DNA from: IDS-8 sp035304285
Lineage (GTDB): Bacteria; Pseudomonadota; Gammaproteobacteria; Steroidobacterales; Woeseiaceae
Assembly: GCA_035304285.1 (NCBI GenBank)
Contig: DATGQI010000087.1
Coordinates: 1-7,350, forward strand
Reading direction: 5' to 3'
Length of the DNA stretch: 7,350 bases
The translations under genes and the position numbers were made by a program. Shown piece by piece: positions 6,782 through 7,350 of the stretch (the stretch's first letter is position 1; each line of letters starts with the position of its first letter). Below the pieces are notes generated by a model. The model saw only the letters and a list, made by a program, of their open reading frames with translations. It searched no databases and had not been told where the DNA came from.

Positions 6782-6973
6782 ATGCGAGAACTTACCAAAG
6801 CAGAGCTCTCTTTCGTTTCCGGAGGCACGGGACAATGCACCCCGGCAAACTCGGGAAACAATCTGGGGGGCGTAACGGACTCTGGCGGTTTGGGTGCCGA
6901 CCTGATTAATATCTACGAGGCCCTTGTAGCGGTCGCTTCGCACGCAATCGAAAGGGTAGCCAACTCGTTCTGA
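6782..6973 (+). CDS. Double-glycine leader peptide, putative class II microcin/bacteriocin precursor
   Basis: The 63-residue product starts MRELTKAELSFVSGG, a classic double-glycine leader of 15 residues, the same length and pattern as that of microcin V (MRTLTLNELDSVSGG). Such leaders are cut after GG by the C39 peptidase domain of a dedicated ABC exporter, and the core is secreted. The predicted core is 48 residues: a Gly/Asn/Ser-rich first half (TGQCTPANSGNNLGG, then SGGLGAD) with one Cys, and a second half, LINIYEALVAVASHAIERV, that could form an amphipathic or membrane-active helix. It has a single Cys, so no internal disulfide is possible. A strong GGAGG site precedes it and a hairpin with a T-run follows, so it looks like a complete monocistronic gene. 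No exporter is in the window. The core matches nothing I can name. It could be an antibacterial peptide or a secreted signal; the leader type is the secure part. Confidence 0.82.
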   Translation: MRELTKAELSFVSGGTGQCTPANSGNNLGGVTDSGGLGADLINIYEALVAVASHAIERVANSF

Positions 6974-6986
6974 TCTGGTGTAATAC

Positions 6987-7023
6987 GCAGTCGGGGCTAC
7001 TCTGTAGTCCCGGCTGCACTTTT
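6987..7023 (+). terminator. Rho-independent terminator of the peptide gene
   Basis: A 14-bp stem (6987-7000 with 7004-7017, two G-U pairs, loop TCT) is followed closely by TTTT at 7020-7023, 13 bases after the peptide stop. The minus-strand gene ends with its TAG inside the left arm (6997-6999), so the hairpin may also serve that gene, though its own downstream side (GTATTAC) lacks a good T-run. Confidence 0.72.
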
Positions 7024-7350
7024 GCGGAGCGGACGCAGCGAAACCAGAATCACCGCAATCGCGATCGTGGCTGTGATCATTCCGAAAAGAGCCAAGCGCA
7101 AGTCCGGGTAAGCAGGATGCCAGACAAAATGAAGGAACCTCTGTTCGATGATGACAATGCCGTTGAAGGTGGCATGTGTCAGGAAGGGTGCCCAAAGGGT
7201 ATGAAACTTCAACGCCTGCACACCCAGCACAACTCCTGCGAGGAAGGACGCAATGTAAGTGTGTGGATCATGCATAGCCGCGAAGAGTGCGGCTGAAAGC
7301 ATCACCGCAAGGACTGCGCCTCGATTCATGAGTGCATGAAGGATAAGACC
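6997..7350 (-). CDS. CPBP-family intramembrane metalloprotease, 5'-truncated by window edge
   Basis: CPBP (CAAX protease/bacteriocin-processing, Abi) proteins are multi-pass membrane metalloproteases. The frame is open to the window end, giving 117 visible residues that begin GLILHALMNRG. Motif 2, FxxxH, is FAAMH (residues 23-27 of the visible part), and the later HxxxN motif is HATFN (59-63), preceded by LWAPFLT as is common in the family. The first motif, EExxxR, should lie just before the visible part, so the Met encoded at 7327-7329 is unlikely to be the start. A last hydrophobic segment (about 80-102) and a basic tail RPLRKSA follow. Family members prenyl-process proteins in eukaryotes; some bacterial ones give bacteriocin immunity or help peptide maturation. 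Its convergent position next to a double-glycine peptide gene makes such a role conceivable but not shown. Confidence 0.82.
   Translation of the reverse strand, partial: GLILHALMNRGAVLAVMLSAALFAAMHDPHTYIASFLAGVVLGVQALKFHTLWAPFLTHATFNGIVIIEQRFLHFVWHPAYPDLRLALFGMITATIAIAVILVSLRPLRKSAAGTTE

Noticed and set aside
6647..7195. A 182-codon minus-strand frame spanning the peptide gene and part of the CPBP gene
   Set aside because: It overlaps two better-supported genes and its terminator, and has no recognisable motif.
1..7350. CRISPR arrays, tRNA/rRNA genes, transposases or insertion-sequence ends
   Set aside because: I saw no regularly spaced repeats, no cloverleaf-like sequence and no transposase motifs.

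Overview
The window reads as part of a GC-rich chromosome, probably from a gammaproteobacterium. This rests on the ArfB and FTHFS sequence types, clear Shine-Dalgarno sites, short intergenic gaps and a microcin V-like double-glycine leader. The genus cannot be named from the sequence alone. No rRNA, tRNA, insertion sequence or CRISPR array is visible.

Layout, left to right. (1) The 3' end of a PQQ-dependent sugar dehydrogenase (GSDH) family gene (1-879, +) enters from the left edge. (2) After a 174-base gap with a possible -10 element comes a complete formate--tetrahydrofolate ligase gene, fhs (1054-2730, +). (3) fhs converges on a leftward cluster. The 164-residue conserved hypothetical gene (2727-3221, -) shares its CTAG stop site with fhs, and a perfect 14-bp inverted repeat lies on that junction. 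It overlaps by ATGA an 84-residue ribbon-helix-helix protein gene (3218-3472, -). Upstream of that pair is a promoter/operator region with an 11-bp direct repeat at a 16-bp period, then arfB (3548-3964, -), a ribosome-rescue hydrolase. (4) Divergent from arfB is a two-gene rightward unit: an MFS transporter (4029-5216, +) and an FAD-dependent amine/amino-acid oxidase-like protein (5230-6591, +), 13 bases apart. (5) At the right end is a small gene (6782-6973, +) for a 63-residue peptide with a textbook double-glycine leader, so a likely class II microcin or secreted signal peptide. Its terminator overlaps the stop codon of a convergent, edge-truncated CPBP-family membrane protease gene (6997-7350, -).

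The left half is mostly metabolic and housekeeping: sugar oxidation, one-carbon metabolism and ribosome rescue. Two parts look more accessory. One is the RHH/hypothetical pair with its own probable operator, arranged like an autoregulated two-gene module. The other is the double-glycine peptide beside a CPBP protease, a family that includes bacteriocin immunity proteins. No C39 peptidase/ABC exporter, which such a peptide needs, is present in the window.
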